A stretch of DNA of 64,000 nt, taken from NCBI GenBank assembly GCA_963839515.1, contig CAWIVN010000002.1, forward strand, positions 62,001-126,000, given 5' to 3'. Each line of letters begins with the position of its first letter. Positions within the stretch are counted from its first letter, which is position 1. The notes below the pieces were generated by a model. The model saw only the letters and a program-made list of their open reading frames with translations, did not search any database and was not told the DNA's origin. Positions 41,524-50,265 of this stretch are shown here, in pieces. A program made the position numbers and the translations under genes. The DNA is from Fredericiella sp963839515. GTDB taxonomy: Bacteria; Chloroflexota; Anaerolineae; Caldilineales; Caldilineaceae.

Positions 41524-42969
41524 ATGCCTGAGTTAGTCTTGCCGGGAGTATATATCGACGTCCGCGCGGAGGCCCTCATCGTGCCCGGTCCGGTCACGGT
41601 GGGGAATATTGGTATCGTGGGCACGGCGAACCGCGGCCCGATCAACAAAGTGCAGATTCTGAGCAGCTACGCCGACGCACGGTCGACGTTTGGCGCGTAC
41701 GATAAGTTCGACGCGCCCGACATCGCAAACAGTCCCCTGACCCTGGTGCGTGCCCTGGAAATCGCGTACTCACACGGCGCGTCGACTGTGTTCGCGGTGC
41801 GCGTGGCGTCGAACGCGGCTGCGCCGGCAAAGCCGGCGGCTCCTATCGCCGGCACCAATGTCAGTCTTGAAGCTCTCTCCCCTGGCACATGGGGCAATGG
41901 GTTGAAGCTGACCGTCGGCTCCGCCGACACCAATGGCAATATCCCGCTGACCGTCACGTTGGGGAGCACGGAGGAGACGTTCCTGGTCAAGACAGGCCAG
42001 GACGTTGTGCAACGCGTCAACGACGCGCGCCAGGGCTCCGCCCTGGTCAAGGCATCGGCGCCCTCCCCGGTCACGGGGAACGTTGCGCCCACTGCCGGCT
42101 CCACCCCAACCCCTCTACCATTCATTGGAGGTGTCGACGGAGCGGACACAACTCCGGCTGCCTACAAGGCAGGGCTTGAGCTCCTTCTCAACGAGAACGC
42201 CCACATCATCGTCTCTGCTGGTCAAGACATCACCAAATCTGGCGCCGACCTGAAGGCCCACGTAGAATCGGCATCGACGGACAAGATCAAACGGGACCGT
42301 ATCGCCGTAGTCGGCAGCGCTCCTGCGGGCAACAATATCTCCACCTTTCTGAGCAGCTTGCTCAGCCCAACGGTGACCGGTGACCGCATCATCTTTGTCG
42401 CGCCTGGGATCAAGACCGTCGACGCGGCCAAGGCGGCTGACCGTACCATCGCCGACCCGTCCGTCGTACTGCCGGGCGCGTACACTGCGGCGGCCATCGC
42501 CGGGATGCTCTCGGCGCGCGATCCGCACGTCAGCCTGACTAACAAAACGTTGAGTGTGTCCGCTCTCGAAGTCCCATTCAATTCGGGCCAGCTCGAGCAG
42601 TTGGTCCAGAATGGCGTCCTCGGTCTCGAGGTCCGGCGCGGAGTACGCGTGGTCAAGGGCATTACGACCGACCTGGGCGCGTTCCAGCAGATCACGACGC
42701 GGCGCATCGTCGACTTCGCCAAGTTCGGGGTGCGCGCGGCATGCGATCCCTTCATCGGACTGCTCAACAATGACCGCGTGCGGCAAGCGCTCAAAGGCGC
42801 GATCAACGGGTTCCTGGCCGGCATGATCGACGACGAGATGCTTGTGAGCTACGAATTGGACGTGTCTGCCACGCGCGAGCAGGAGATTCGGGGTATCGCT
42901 CAAGTCACGATGACGCTGCGTCCGACGTTCAGTATCGACTACATCAAAGTTGTGATGTTCCTAGGTTAA
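41524..42969 (+). CDS. Contractile tail sheath protein
   Basis: 481 residues. The N-terminal arm reads PELVLPGVYIDVRAEALIVP and GNIGIVGTANRGPINKVQIL, the usual sheath opening. The C-terminal sheath domain is well conserved: NGVLGLEVRRGVRVVKGITT, FQQITTRRIVDFAKFGVRAA, LNNDRVRQALKGAINGFLAG and MTLRPTFSIDYIKVVMFL. Sheath subunits form the contractile cylinder that drives the inner tube through the target membrane. An internal insertion of about 100 residues (GTNVSLEALSPGTWGNGLKL onward) is a surface domain. ATG 41524 lies 7 nt after GGGAGG. First structural gene of the locus; only one sheath paralogue is present in the window. Confidence 0.93.
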   Translation: MPELVLPGVYIDVRAEALIVPGPVTVGNIGIVGTANRGPINKVQILSSYADARSTFGAYDKFDAPDIANSPLTLVRALEIAYSHGASTVFAVRVASNAAAPAKPAAPIAGTNVSLEALSPGTWGNGLKLTVGSADTNGNIPLTVTLGSTEETFLVKTGQDVVQRVNDARQGSALVKASAPSPVTGNVAPTAGSTPTPLPFIGGVDGADTTPAAYKAGLELLLNENAHIIVSAGQDITKSGADLKAHVESASTDKIKRDRIAVVGSAPAGNNISTFLSSLLSPTVTGDRIIFVAPGIKTVDAAKAADRTIADPSVVLPGAYTAAAIAGMLSARDPHVSLTNKTLSVSALEVPFNSGQLEQLVQNGVLGLEVRRGVRVVKGITTDLGAFQQITTRRIVDFAKFGVRAACDPFIGLLNNDRVRQALKGAINGFLAGMIDDEMLVSYELDVSATREQEIRGIAQVTMTLRPTFSIDYIKVVMFLG

Positions 42970-42981
42970 GGAGACTGCCCC

Positions 42982-43491
42982 ATGGCCAATACCGATGTCT
43001 ATTCAGGGTCCGACGCAACCCTTACCCTTGCGGTCGAGGCTGGCGCGGAGGGCGACGCGGCGAACGAGATTATCGAGTTCTATGGTCTCAGCCCTGTCGG
43101 GCGCGCGACCAACGTCGAAGTTTTGGTGACGACGCAGGTACAGCCTTTTCACGAGATTGGCCGCCGTCACCCTGCCTCGCTCAATGAAGGCAACATCAAC
43201 GTGACCGGACGGATCGGCCGTGCCTTCATTAATGGCGCGCTGTTGCGGCTCATGCTGGGCAAGGGCGCACTTGTGGAGCGAACCAACGAACCGTTCCCGC
43301 AGCCAGCCTTCAACCTGCAGTTGCTGGCCCGCAACCCGGCGTTCCCCGATACCAACAGCACCCTGACCGTGCATGGGGTCAAGTTTGATTCCTGGGTCTT
43401 CAATCTGCCTGAAGACGACTTCCTCATGGAAGGCGTTACGTTCAAAGGTCTGTTCATCACCATCGAGGACAAGGAAGCCAGCGGAGGCTAA
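42982..43491 (+). CDS. Contractile tail tube protein
   Basis: 169 residues, directly after the sheath gene, where the tube gene is expected. Features typical of phage-type tube proteins: a beta-rich core (NEIIEFYGLSPVGRATNVEV, NVTGRIGRAFINGALLRLML) and a C-terminal FMEGVTFKGL-like strand (FLMEGVTFKGLFITIEDKEA). The assignment rests on position, size and fold pattern more than on strong motif identity. AAGGAG precedes the ATG. Confidence 0.75.
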   Translation: MANTDVYSGSDATLTLAVEAGAEGDAANEIIEFYGLSPVGRATNVEVLVTTQVQPFHEIGRRHPASLNEGNINVTGRIGRAFINGALLRLMLGKGALVERTNEPFPQPAFNLQLLARNPAFPDTNSTLTVHGVKFDSWVFNLPEDDFLMEGVTFKGLFITIEDKEASGG

Positions 43492-43496
43492 GCTGT

Positions 43497-43964
43497 ATGA
43501 GCCTTTCAGCAGAAGAGCTGCTTGCGGGCGGGGCACTGACCCACGTCGTGGACCTGCCGTCCGACTTGCTCGCCACGGGCGGCCGCGGGCCGGGCGGCCA
43601 GGTTATCCTGCGTCCGCTGACTGTGCGTGACCTGCAACGCATCGGCAAGGCTGCCAAGGATGACGATAGCCTCTCCGCTGCGCTGATGCTGCAGCAAGCG
43701 CTGGTCGAGCCGCCGCTCAAGCTGGAGCAGGTGATCCAGTTGCCGGCTGGGATTGCACGCTTCCTCGTCGAACGTGTCAATATTATCAGCGGCATCGACA
43801 CGCCGCGCGATGCTCTTGAGGAGATGGTACAGGCTCCGCTGGCGAAGGCGTGCTTCATCCTGGCTCGCGAGTTCGGCTGGACCCCAGAGGAGGTCAGCGG
43901 CATGACCATCGGCCAGATCCTTCTCTATCTACAGATGACCCGCGAGGGGAGCGTTAGCGCATGA
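43497..43964 (+). CDS. Tail assembly chaperone-like protein
   Basis: 155 residues, mostly helical after an N-terminal beta segment (HVVDLPSDLL, GGQVILRPLTVRDLQRIGKA). The phrase ILRPLTVRDLQRI and the helical C-terminus WTPEEVSGMTIGQILLYLQM resemble tail assembly chaperones (gpG/XkdN type), which normally follow the tube gene and coat the tape-measure protein during assembly. The stop overlaps the next start (ATGA). No slippery sequence for programmed frameshifting was recognised. Confidence 0.6.
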   Translation: MSLSAEELLAGGALTHVVDLPSDLLATGGRGPGGQVILRPLTVRDLQRIGKAAKDDDSLSAALMLQQALVEPPLKLEQVIQLPAGIARFLVERVNIISGIDTPRDALEEMVQAPLAKACFILAREFGWTPEEVSGMTIGQILLYLQMTREGSVSA

Positions 43965-44674
43965 TGACAGCGCGGCAGCCGCCGCTGAGGGCGAGGCGGG
44001 CGCTCGCAGCGTACCAGCATCAGATGGCACAGCGGACCGGCTGGATCTACTGTCTGCGCCGCGGCAGTGGTTGGCTGGAGCCGCTGCTGGCCCCGCTGCT
44101 CCCTTTGCGCGACGGCCCACTTATGGGCGTGGCGCTGACCGAGTTGGCCGTCCTGACCAGCCAGCCAGATGAGGCTCGGCCACAGCGGATGCAGCGGCCA
44201 AAAGGTCGCGCTGCCCGGCAATCGACTAGCTCCCTGCGCGGCCGGCTCTCGCTGCCGCTAGTGGACACGCCCTTGACGCCGGTTCCGCGAGTGGCCGCAG
44301 ATGCCCCCATCGCCGCACGTTCACATAGCAAGAGGGCAGCATCTTTAACCTCGCCGTTGCAAGGGGCACCAGAAACCGCGCTGATGCCGTCGCTTCCGCT
44401 CGGCAAGCTGTCTCCGGGGCGGCACATTACCCAGTCATCGGCAGTTGGCTCTGCTCGTCTCGCCGCTGGACTGCCCCGACAGGCACACTCCGCGCTGCTG
44501 GCTCCGTTCGCAGGCACAGCCGCGCGGCGAAGTGACGAACCGGGTACCGCGCAGGCGCTCCCTCGGCGCTGCGAAGTGCGCGCCAGAGCGCCTGTTCCAG
44601 CCAGGCGACCTGGCGGAGCGAGTTGCGAACCATTGGCGCACGCCGCTTGCCGCGCGCGTCGCTCACATTATTAG
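43961..44674 (+). CDS. Tail locus protein, N-terminal part (frameshifted gene)
   Basis: 237 codons starting at the ATG that overlaps the previous stop. Residues 1-65 look genuine (LAAYQHQMAQRTGWIYCLRR, GPLMGVALTELAVLTSQP); then comes a long Arg/Ser/Pro/Ala-rich region. The last 40 codons (RARAPVPARRPGGASCEPLA) look like out-of-frame sequence. A +1 shift between about 44540 and 44590 would continue into the frame of 44445-45254, giving one protein of about 431 residues. Position between chaperone and adaptor is where a tape-measure protein is normally encoded, but no long coiled-coil is visible. Function unknown. Confidence 0.5.
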   Translation: MMTARQPPLRARRALAAYQHQMAQRTGWIYCLRRGSGWLEPLLAPLLPLRDGPLMGVALTELAVLTSQPDEARPQRMQRPKGRAARQSTSSLRGRLSLPLVDTPLTPVPRVAADAPIAARSHSKRAASLTSPLQGAPETALMPSLPLGKLSPGRHITQSSAVGSARLAAGLPRQAHSALLAPFAGTAARRSDEPGTAQALPRRCEVRARAPVPARRPGGASCEPLAHAACRARRSHY

Positions 44675-45254
44675 CAGAGCTAACCGTCTGCTCCTATCTG
44701 AACCGGAAGCCGGAGCGAGGGAGCCAATCGAGGGCGCCTGGGCTACACGGCTCAGCGGGCCCACTGCTGCCCTGGCAGTACTGACACGATACGCTCATCT
44801 GGCGCCAGCCTCTGCAGCACACGGGGGTCCACCGTCGCGCGTGGAGGAGACGGTCACGGCTGCACGATCCGGCAGCCCACTGCCCCAAGCCCTTTCTTCG
44901 TTCACCCCCGACGAAGTGCACGGTGTACACACGCTGCTCATAACCGAGGATGGCACCCCCTTCGCGCCTTCGCTGTGGGGGATGCTGGACTTCGCCGGCT
45001 CGCCGTCGGCACTGGCCACCCCGCTGCCGGACCATGAGTCAACGGTCAGTGTGGTCAATCCCACGCTGGCGTCCAGGTTGCCTTATTTGACACCAGCGGA
45101 GCCAGGCACGGCTTGGGACCTGCCCATTGCGGCCGCCACAGCGCGGCACGGCGCGCTGGTCGAGGCGACTGCCGAGGAGGATCTGGATGCGCTGGCGGCG
45201 AAACTCAAGCGCATCCTCAACGAAGAAGCTCGCCGGCACGGGATTCAGGTGTAA
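44445..45254 (+). CDS. Tail locus protein, C-terminal part (frameshifted gene)
   Basis: The frame is open for 269 codons, but only the part after about 44590 looks coding: ERLFQPGDLAERVANHWRTP, LAARVAHIISRANRLLLSEP, FTPDEVHGVHTLLITEDGTP and a C-terminal helix DALAAKLKRILNEEARRHGI. C-terminal EARRHGI-type helices are common in proteins of tail and eCIS loci. It is best read together with 43961-44674 as one gene interrupted by a single extra base. The next gene starts 2 nt after its stop. Confidence 0.5.
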   Translation: MALLVSPLDCPDRHTPRCWLRSQAQPRGEVTNRVPRRRSLGAAKCAPERLFQPGDLAERVANHWRTPLAARVAHIISRANRLLLSEPEAGAREPIEGAWATRLSGPTAALAVLTRYAHLAPASAAHGGPPSRVEETVTAARSGSPLPQALSSFTPDEVHGVHTLLITEDGTPFAPSLWGMLDFAGSPSALATPLPDHESTVSVVNPTLASRLPYLTPAEPGTAWDLPIAAATARHGALVEATAEEDLDALAAKLKRILNEEARRHGIQV

Positions 45255-45256
45255 CC

Positions 45257-45793
45257 ATGCGACCCATGTTGGATGACCTCGAACTGCCGCAGGTGCAAGA
45301 GATCGCGACGGTCGAGCGCCGCAGCCTGGCCGAGCACAAGCCCCCGGGCATGGACGGCAGCCTGCTCCAGAACCTGGGACGGCGGCCGACCCGCGTGGCG
45401 CTGTGGGGCGTCGCGACCGGTCCCGATGCGCGCACGTTTCTTGAGACGCTCGACGGCAAGTTTCGCGCCGGCAACGCCATCCCATTCACAGCGGACATCA
45501 TCGCCGATGCCGCCATCGACCAGGTCGTGATCGATGACATGCAGATTCAGGAACTGGCAGGCAAGCCGGATCGCTTCGCCTACGTCCTGACGTTGCGCGA
45601 GTACATCGAGCCGGTCGAGCCGCAGGACACATCAGGCTTGGACGCGGACATCCTCGCCGACGCTACCAATCTCATCGATGATTTGGTTCCCGGCCTGGAC
45701 CTGGGTCTGAACCTGGCAACAGGTCTGGAGCAGTTCGTCGGCCCCTTGAGCGACTTACTCAGTCGCTTGCAGGCGGCCAACCGAAGCACGTGA
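45257..45793 (+). CDS. Tube-baseplate adaptor (DNA-circularisation N-like)
   Basis: 178 residues. Residues 5-115 match the DNA-circularisation N-terminal-like domain found in tail hub adaptors: LELPQVQEIATVERRSLAEH, GSLLQNLGRRPTRVALWGVA, LDGKFRAGNAIPFTADIIAD and IDQVVIDDMQIQELAGKPDR. Such proteins connect the tail tube with the baseplate hub. The last 60 residues are a helical extension rich in Leu/Asp. A degraded second copy of the same domain starts at 46267. ATG 45257 is 2 nt after the previous stop. Confidence 0.7.
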   Translation: MRPMLDDLELPQVQEIATVERRSLAEHKPPGMDGSLLQNLGRRPTRVALWGVATGPDARTFLETLDGKFRAGNAIPFTADIIADAAIDQVVIDDMQIQELAGKPDRFAYVLTLREYIEPVEPQDTSGLDADILADATNLIDDLVPGLDLGLNLATGLEQFVGPLSDLLSRLQAANRST

Positions 45794-45821
45794 CACAGTT
45801 ACCATACAAGGAGAGTGAGAC

Positions 45822-46247
45822 ATGGCAACGACACCGACTAGTCTGTTCGAGGACTTGAAGACGGAACTCGAAAAATTTAACACCTTCCTGGGTGGGGCCG
45901 TCGGGGACATAAGGCCCGCCATGCCGGTCCTACGCTCGCTGATTCCAGCCATCACCGACTTGCTCACCAAGCTCATCGACCTAATGAAAAGCATCAAGGC
46001 CGAAGTCGACCGCCTGGCTACGCCGAATATTCCGGCCGTGGCCGAGGTGAGCCAGTTCACGACGGGCGTCACGAGTTTACTCAACGCCGCCAAGAACCTG
46101 CTTCCCGACCAGGCCGGCACGATTGACGACGTGCTGCGAGTGGCAAATTTGGTATCGAGCCTGCCGTCGGTCGGTGACATCAAGGGTCAGATAGACCTAC
46201 TTATTGACCAGATTGTCGGCCACCTGGAAACCCTGAAGAACTCGTAG
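45822..46247 (+). CDS. Small helical tail-locus protein
   Basis: 141 residues, not recognised. It is almost entirely helical, with hydrophobic residues spaced for helix packing (VLRSLIPAITDLLTKLIDLM, VSQFTTGVTSLLNAAKNLLP, GQIDLLIDQIVGHLETLKNS) and proline-kinked breaks, without signal or membrane segment. AAGGAG lies 8 nt before the ATG. It stands between two copies of the adaptor domain. A short tape-measure-like or chaperone role is possible but unproven. Confidence 0.65.
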   Translation: MATTPTSLFEDLKTELEKFNTFLGGAVGDIRPAMPVLRSLIPAITDLLTKLIDLMKSIKAEVDRLATPNIPAVAEVSQFTTGVTSLLNAAKNLLPDQAGTIDDVLRVANLVSSLPSVGDIKGQIDLLIDQIVGHLETLKNS

Positions 46248-46355
46248 ACTGCCGGCGAGGCCATTCATGCCGCAAGCGCGCCCGATGCTCAGCGATACTC
46301 GAGCTGCAGCAGGTACAGCAGATCGACGTTGAGAAGGATCAGGTCCTGACACAGC

Positions 46356-47801
46356 ATGCCATACCTGGGTTGGAGGGAGACTTCCTGCAGCGTCAGGGCC
46401 GGCGTGCGACGCGGCGTGACGGTGGCCGGCGTGCTCACGGGTGCGGAGGTCGCCGACGGCCTGAGTGCCCTGCGCGAGAAGTTTCGCGCCGCCGAACCGG
46501 TCAGCTTCGTCGCCGACATCGCCACAGCAACACGCGTCGATCAAGTGCTCATCGAAGAGATGGGTGTGCGCGAACTGGCGGGCAAGCCCCAGCGGTTCGA
46601 GTACAGCTTTACGCTACGTGAATTCACGCCGCCTCCCGAGACGCGGCGTGAAGAGCCACCAACTCCACCACCGCCGCCGCCACCATCGACAGAAACGGGC
46701 ACACTCGTGGTGGAGGTCACGGTCGAGGGTCAGCCTGATTTCGACATGGGCACGCTGACCGTCACCGTCGCAGGCACACAGGACGACGGTGCCAGCCTCT
46801 CGCGCACGTTAACAAACCGGCAAAACAACGTGTGGACCGAGGAAGAATTTCCCCGCGGACAATACACTGCCACAGCGACGGCCGCAGGCTCGCCCGCCAT
46901 GTCCGGCTCGGCTAGTGGAACGGTCCGCGCCGGCCAGACGACACGGGTCCAGATCACGCTCTACCCGGCGGCGGTCAATATTATTGCGAAGGCGATTGTG
47001 GTCCACTTCCGCTTCGACAAGGCATTTGTCGAGCCCTGCATGCGGCATGTCTTGCGCCGTGTCGTCGAATACGCCGGGGCGCATCCGACTGAGAAGATGG
47101 TCGTCGTCGGCCACACAGATAAAGTTGGCCCGCCGGAATACAACCAGTCTCTGTCGGAGCGCCGGGCTAGGGCCGTCTATGCATACCTGACTTCCGGCCG
47201 CGACAGCGCGACGGCGCGCGCCGAATGGGGTGAGATTCGCAAGCGGGCAGCGGGCGGGCTGCCAAGTCTCAACGATAGCTGGGGTGTTTACCAGTATGAG
47301 TCCATCCTTCAGGATCTGGGCTTCTACAGCGGCAATCTCAGCGAGACAGAGTCAACTGAAAGTAACACTGCTGTGCGCGCCTTCCAGCAGGACAAGGGCC
47401 TGGCCGTCGACGGCATTGTCGGGGACCAGACCTGGGCAGCGCTGATCGATGCGTACATGGCGCAAGACCAGGACGTGATGACCATCGCGGAGACTCAGCT
47501 CCTCCCTAATGCCAAGGACGGCTGCGACGGCGGCAAACTCAAGTGGCTAGGCTGCGGAGAAGAGGATCCGGTCAAGGATACTGAAGATGCGTGGCGTCCC
47601 AACCGCCGGGTTGAGATTCTCTTCGTCCAGACCGACCGTCTTCCCTGCGACGTTCCGAAACCAGTCACTTTTGAGAAGCCTGCCCCCGGCTCCGTCAATA
47701 GTGCGTGGTGCCTGGGGCCGGACACGGGATCGCGCTGCTGCTTCCTGGCACGGGGTGCCGCTCAACCGGGGAAATGGCTGGTTCAGCCCGCCGAGACCTG
47801 A
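46356..47801 (+). CDS. Adaptor-OmpA-peptidoglycan-binding protein, main fragment
   Basis: 481 codons in this frame. About the first 20 are out of frame; coding starts near 46420 with TVAGVLTGAEVADGLSALRE, the second half of an adaptor domain paralogous to 45257. Its beginning lies upstream in two other frames (ATG 46267). Then follow a Pro-rich linker, a beta-sandwich (GTLVVEVTVEGQPDFDMGTL), an OmpA-like domain (VVHFRFDKAFVEPCMRHVL, VVVGHTDKVGPPEYNQSLSE) and a peptidoglycan-binding helical domain (NTAVRAFQQDKGLAVDGIVG). OmpA-type domains hold on to cell-wall peptidoglycan, so this protein may anchor the injection machine to the envelope. Reading continues downstream in other frames. Confidence 0.7.
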   Translation: MPYLGWRETSCSVRAGVRRGVTVAGVLTGAEVADGLSALREKFRAAEPVSFVADIATATRVDQVLIEEMGVRELAGKPQRFEYSFTLREFTPPPETRREEPPTPPPPPPPSTETGTLVVEVTVEGQPDFDMGTLTVTVAGTQDDGASLSRTLTNRQNNVWTEEEFPRGQYTATATAAGSPAMSGSASGTVRAGQTTRVQITLYPAAVNIIAKAIVVHFRFDKAFVEPCMRHVLRRVVEYAGAHPTEKMVVVGHTDKVGPPEYNQSLSERRARAVYAYLTSGRDSATARAEWGEIRKRAAGGLPSLNDSWGVYQYESILQDLGFYSGNLSETESTESNTAVRAFQQDKGLAVDGIVGDQTWAALIDAYMAQDQDVMTIAETQLLPNAKDGCDGGKLKWLGCGEEDPVKDTEDAWRPNRRVEILFVQTDRLPCDVPKPVTFEKPAPGSVNSAWCLGPDTGSRCCFLARGAAQPGKWLVQPAET

Positions 47802-47956
47802 ACAGATCACAGTGCGCGGCTCCATCCACTTTGATGACGGTACGCCCGCCGCAAAGATGCAGTATGTCTTGATCGCCCCCGACGGCGAGTTTATGGACGG
47901 CGAAGTACCTAAGGGGGCGCGGCGCGGCGAGCCCAACACGGCGCAGACAAAGGCCG

Positions 47957-48838
47957 ATGGCACGCTTTGAGTATCCGGGGCGCACCAAGCCAGTCGGCAT
48001 ATATACGCTAGAGGTGCGCGCACCTGTCGCCGCCCGCAACTCGGATGAGCCGCCCGAGGCGGCTAAAGGAAACGTTGTCTGCAAGCGGCTGGCTGTCCAG
48101 GGAGAGCAGCCGGTTAAGGCAGCTGGCGCCGCCGGACCGATATTTCCGACGAAGGTCGGGAAAGCGGCGCCGCCGGGGCCAAAAGCCCATCCGCACATCG
48201 GCTTGGCCTCACCCGTCGTCATCGTTCCAAAGTCGTATACTAGTCCTGCTCGACAGGCCGTGACATTACGCGCCGACGCTGGCTTTGTGGGAACGGGCAA
48301 ATTCGAACGCTCAAGTCTGGCGATCAAGTTCTTCACATTGGTGGCCGGTGGGGTCGAGATCACGTTCAACGGGGCGGACAACGTATTCACAGACGCCCAA
48401 CTCAGATCTTCTGGTGGCGTACAGTTGTTCGCTCAAGGGGAGACGGCCAGTGCTAAGGCCGAGGATTTCGAAGTAACTCTTTCGCTGAGCGCAGGTGTAG
48501 GGGGAAGTGTTGGCCCTTCTCTTCCCGCGGGGCCGCCGGCGAAAGCCAAGATGACCGCTGTGGAGCTGACACTGGATATTTGCACGACGCGCACGGCGCC
48601 GGCGGCCGTGCCTCTACCGCTTCCGCAGCCACCGAAGGTGGCACCCGCGCCCGGTATGGCGACGGACAAGTGGTTTGGTGGCCGGCCTATTCATGTAAAG
48701 CTTGGTACGCGCGGCAAGCGCGGCTCTGCTGATAGTGCGCCAGAAGCCTGCCACTTTCAACGCAACCTTGGTCCTGCGTCAGGTCACAGTGGCCGGAATC
48801 ATTATGACCGGATTGGATACGAAGGCACAGCTGTTTGA
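47957..48838 (+). CDS. Continuation of the OmpA-type protein, second fragment
   Basis: 293 codons. The segment joins the preceding one through a short stretch in a third frame (about 47755-47967: QITVRGSIHFDDGTPAAKMQ and YVLIAPDGEFMDGE), so the start codon at 47957 is only formal. FEYPGRTKPVGIYTLEVRAP continues a chain of beta-sandwich domains typical of large OmpA-family proteins of secretion loci. Further on there are segments with QAVTLRADAGFVGTGKFERS. The last 45 codons (after about 48705) are out of frame. Confidence 0.5.
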   Translation: MARFEYPGRTKPVGIYTLEVRAPVAARNSDEPPEAAKGNVVCKRLAVQGEQPVKAAGAAGPIFPTKVGKAAPPGPKAHPHIGLASPVVIVPKSYTSPARQAVTLRADAGFVGTGKFERSSLAIKFFTLVAGGVEITFNGADNVFTDAQLRSSGGVQLFAQGETASAKAEDFEVTLSLSAGVGGSVGPSLPAGPPAKAKMTAVELTLDICTTRTAPAAVPLPLPQPPKVAPAPGMATDKWFGGRPIHVKLGTRGKRGSADSAPEACHFQRNLGPASGHSGRNHYDRIGYEGTAV

Positions 48839-50264
48839 CGCCGAGACAGCCGGGACGGCAAAAGCTAACCCTCACGAATTCCCTGCGAACGGCGTCCCGG
48901 CGACAGGTAGGCAGTTCTTTGTCGAAGGTGCAACGGTAAGTGGTGGGCTGCGCGACACCGGCTTTCAACTGGGCATCAAGGGGGTAGACGACGACGGGGA
49001 TAGGATCGCGTTAACCATTTTCCAGGTCGATAAGGTGGATGCAAAACTGCGTGGGACGCCGTGTAAGCGCGATGGCAGCCGGGCTGACACGATGCCGGCT
49101 AAGAGCAGCGCCAACGATAGCCGAGTATTCGGCGCTTCAGCCATCACGCTCGTGCAGGAGTGTGGTGACCTGCGACTGACGGCCACCGCACGACCAGCGG
49201 CCATCCCGATTACTTGGGATGTGGAGCGCGTGGCCGATGACACCGGCCTCGCAGGCCTTCTGGCGCATGCTGCCGACCCAGCCGCGCTAGCGGACAACAA
49301 GAAGCGTGTCGTAAAGAGCGATGCCACCGGATCTTTCCACCTCCATGCCTTTGTTGATGTGAATGGAAATGGCAAGCGGGGAACGGATGAAGACGGCATC
49401 ATCCTGAATGTGAACATTGTCAACATTGAGATACGCCCAGGCGCACCCAACAACCGTATCATCACGAAGGATACGCTATTCCGCAGGACTCCGTCCGCTA
49501 TATCTCTAATAGTTCATAGTGGTTCGACAAACGGTAGGGTACCGGGCGTCAATGCTGCGTACAGGGATCCCGAATTTGTGAAGCACCCTCTGGCGATGAA
49601 GGTAACGGTGAAACTGACAGGTGGCGGCGCCAACCAGCTACGCGGCACAGACAAGGTCGGACTAGGATATATTCAGCAAACGCCTGCCGATAGTGTTACT
49701 GGCACGTATGCCGACGGCCGCACATTGAAGGAGGTCATCGTCCAGAGCACGGCAACGCCACCTATTATTACGGGCGGCGCCCCAGCTATGCTGGGCTTCC
49801 CGGTCCGTGATACACGTAATGCGAATGTCCCTGATCCACTTAATGTGAATGTCCATGGCACCGGGCCATTCATTATCAGCTCCTCAGATGACGAAAAATC
49901 GCCCATCGCGTCAGGCGGCCAGCAGCGAGTCGTGCGCTTCGTAGACCCGCCCGCTATCGTCATCAGCCTGACCCACCCTGTCACTGGCTCGGCCCTGGCA
50001 AGTATTGCCGGCTCCAACGACTTTGACGTGTTCCTGTGCGCCTTCTCCTCAGACTTCGACGAGAATTTTACAGTGATTGCAACTAGCTCCTGGTCTGTCA
50101 CATACGGGACGTTTGCTGCCGGTCCGGGTTGGACTAATGCGGGCGCTCACGTGACTGCCGCTGCGGCCATGAGCGCGCTCGCAAAGCTCACACCGGGCGA
50201 GAAGACCAATGTCGAACGATGTCCACCAAATTTCGTGGACAACATACGAATGGATGCTCGTTAA
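48702..50264 (+). CDS. C-terminal part of the OmpA-type protein, third fragment
   Basis: 520 codons of beta-rich sequence without signal peptide: ALLIVRQKPATFNATLVLRQ, LRLTATARPAAIPITWDVER, SFHLHAFVDVNGNGKRGTDE (a calcium-loop-like VDxNxNGxxDxDE motif) and GPFIISSSDDEKSPIASGG. The formal start is inside the previous fragment; a one-base shift near 48705 joins them. As part of one chain from 46267 the product would have about 1330 residues. The C-terminal half contains no known enzyme motif, so it may be an exposed binding region or an effector. Confidence 0.5.
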   Translation: MVRAASAALLIVRQKPATFNATLVLRQVTVAGIIMTGLDTKAQLFDAETAGTAKANPHEFPANGVPATGRQFFVEGATVSGGLRDTGFQLGIKGVDDDGDRIALTIFQVDKVDAKLRGTPCKRDGSRADTMPAKSSANDSRVFGASAITLVQECGDLRLTATARPAAIPITWDVERVADDTGLAGLLAHAADPAALADNKKRVVKSDATGSFHLHAFVDVNGNGKRGTDEDGIILNVNIVNIEIRPGAPNNRIITKDTLFRRTPSAISLIVHSGSTNGRVPGVNAAYRDPEFVKHPLAMKVTVKLTGGGANQLRGTDKVGLGYIQQTPADSVTGTYADGRTLKEVIVQSTATPPIITGGAPAMLGFPVRDTRNANVPDPLNVNVHGTGPFIISSSDDEKSPIASGGQQRVVRFVDPPAIVISLTHPVTGSALASIAGSNDFDVFLCAFSSDFDENFTVIATSSWSVTYGTFAAGPGWTNAGAHVTAAAAMSALAKLTPGEKTNVERCPPNFVDNIRMDAR

Positions 50265-50265
50265 G

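Noticed and set aside
47793..47970. UGA-dependent programmed +1 frameshifting, as ACC TGA at 47796 and CTT TGA at 47965 (the latter as in prfB)
   Set aside because: Protein similarity places the first shift earlier, at a G run near 47755, so the stop codon there is incidental. No Shine-Dalgarno-like stimulator is positioned as in prfB, and other shifts in the locus have no stop codon.
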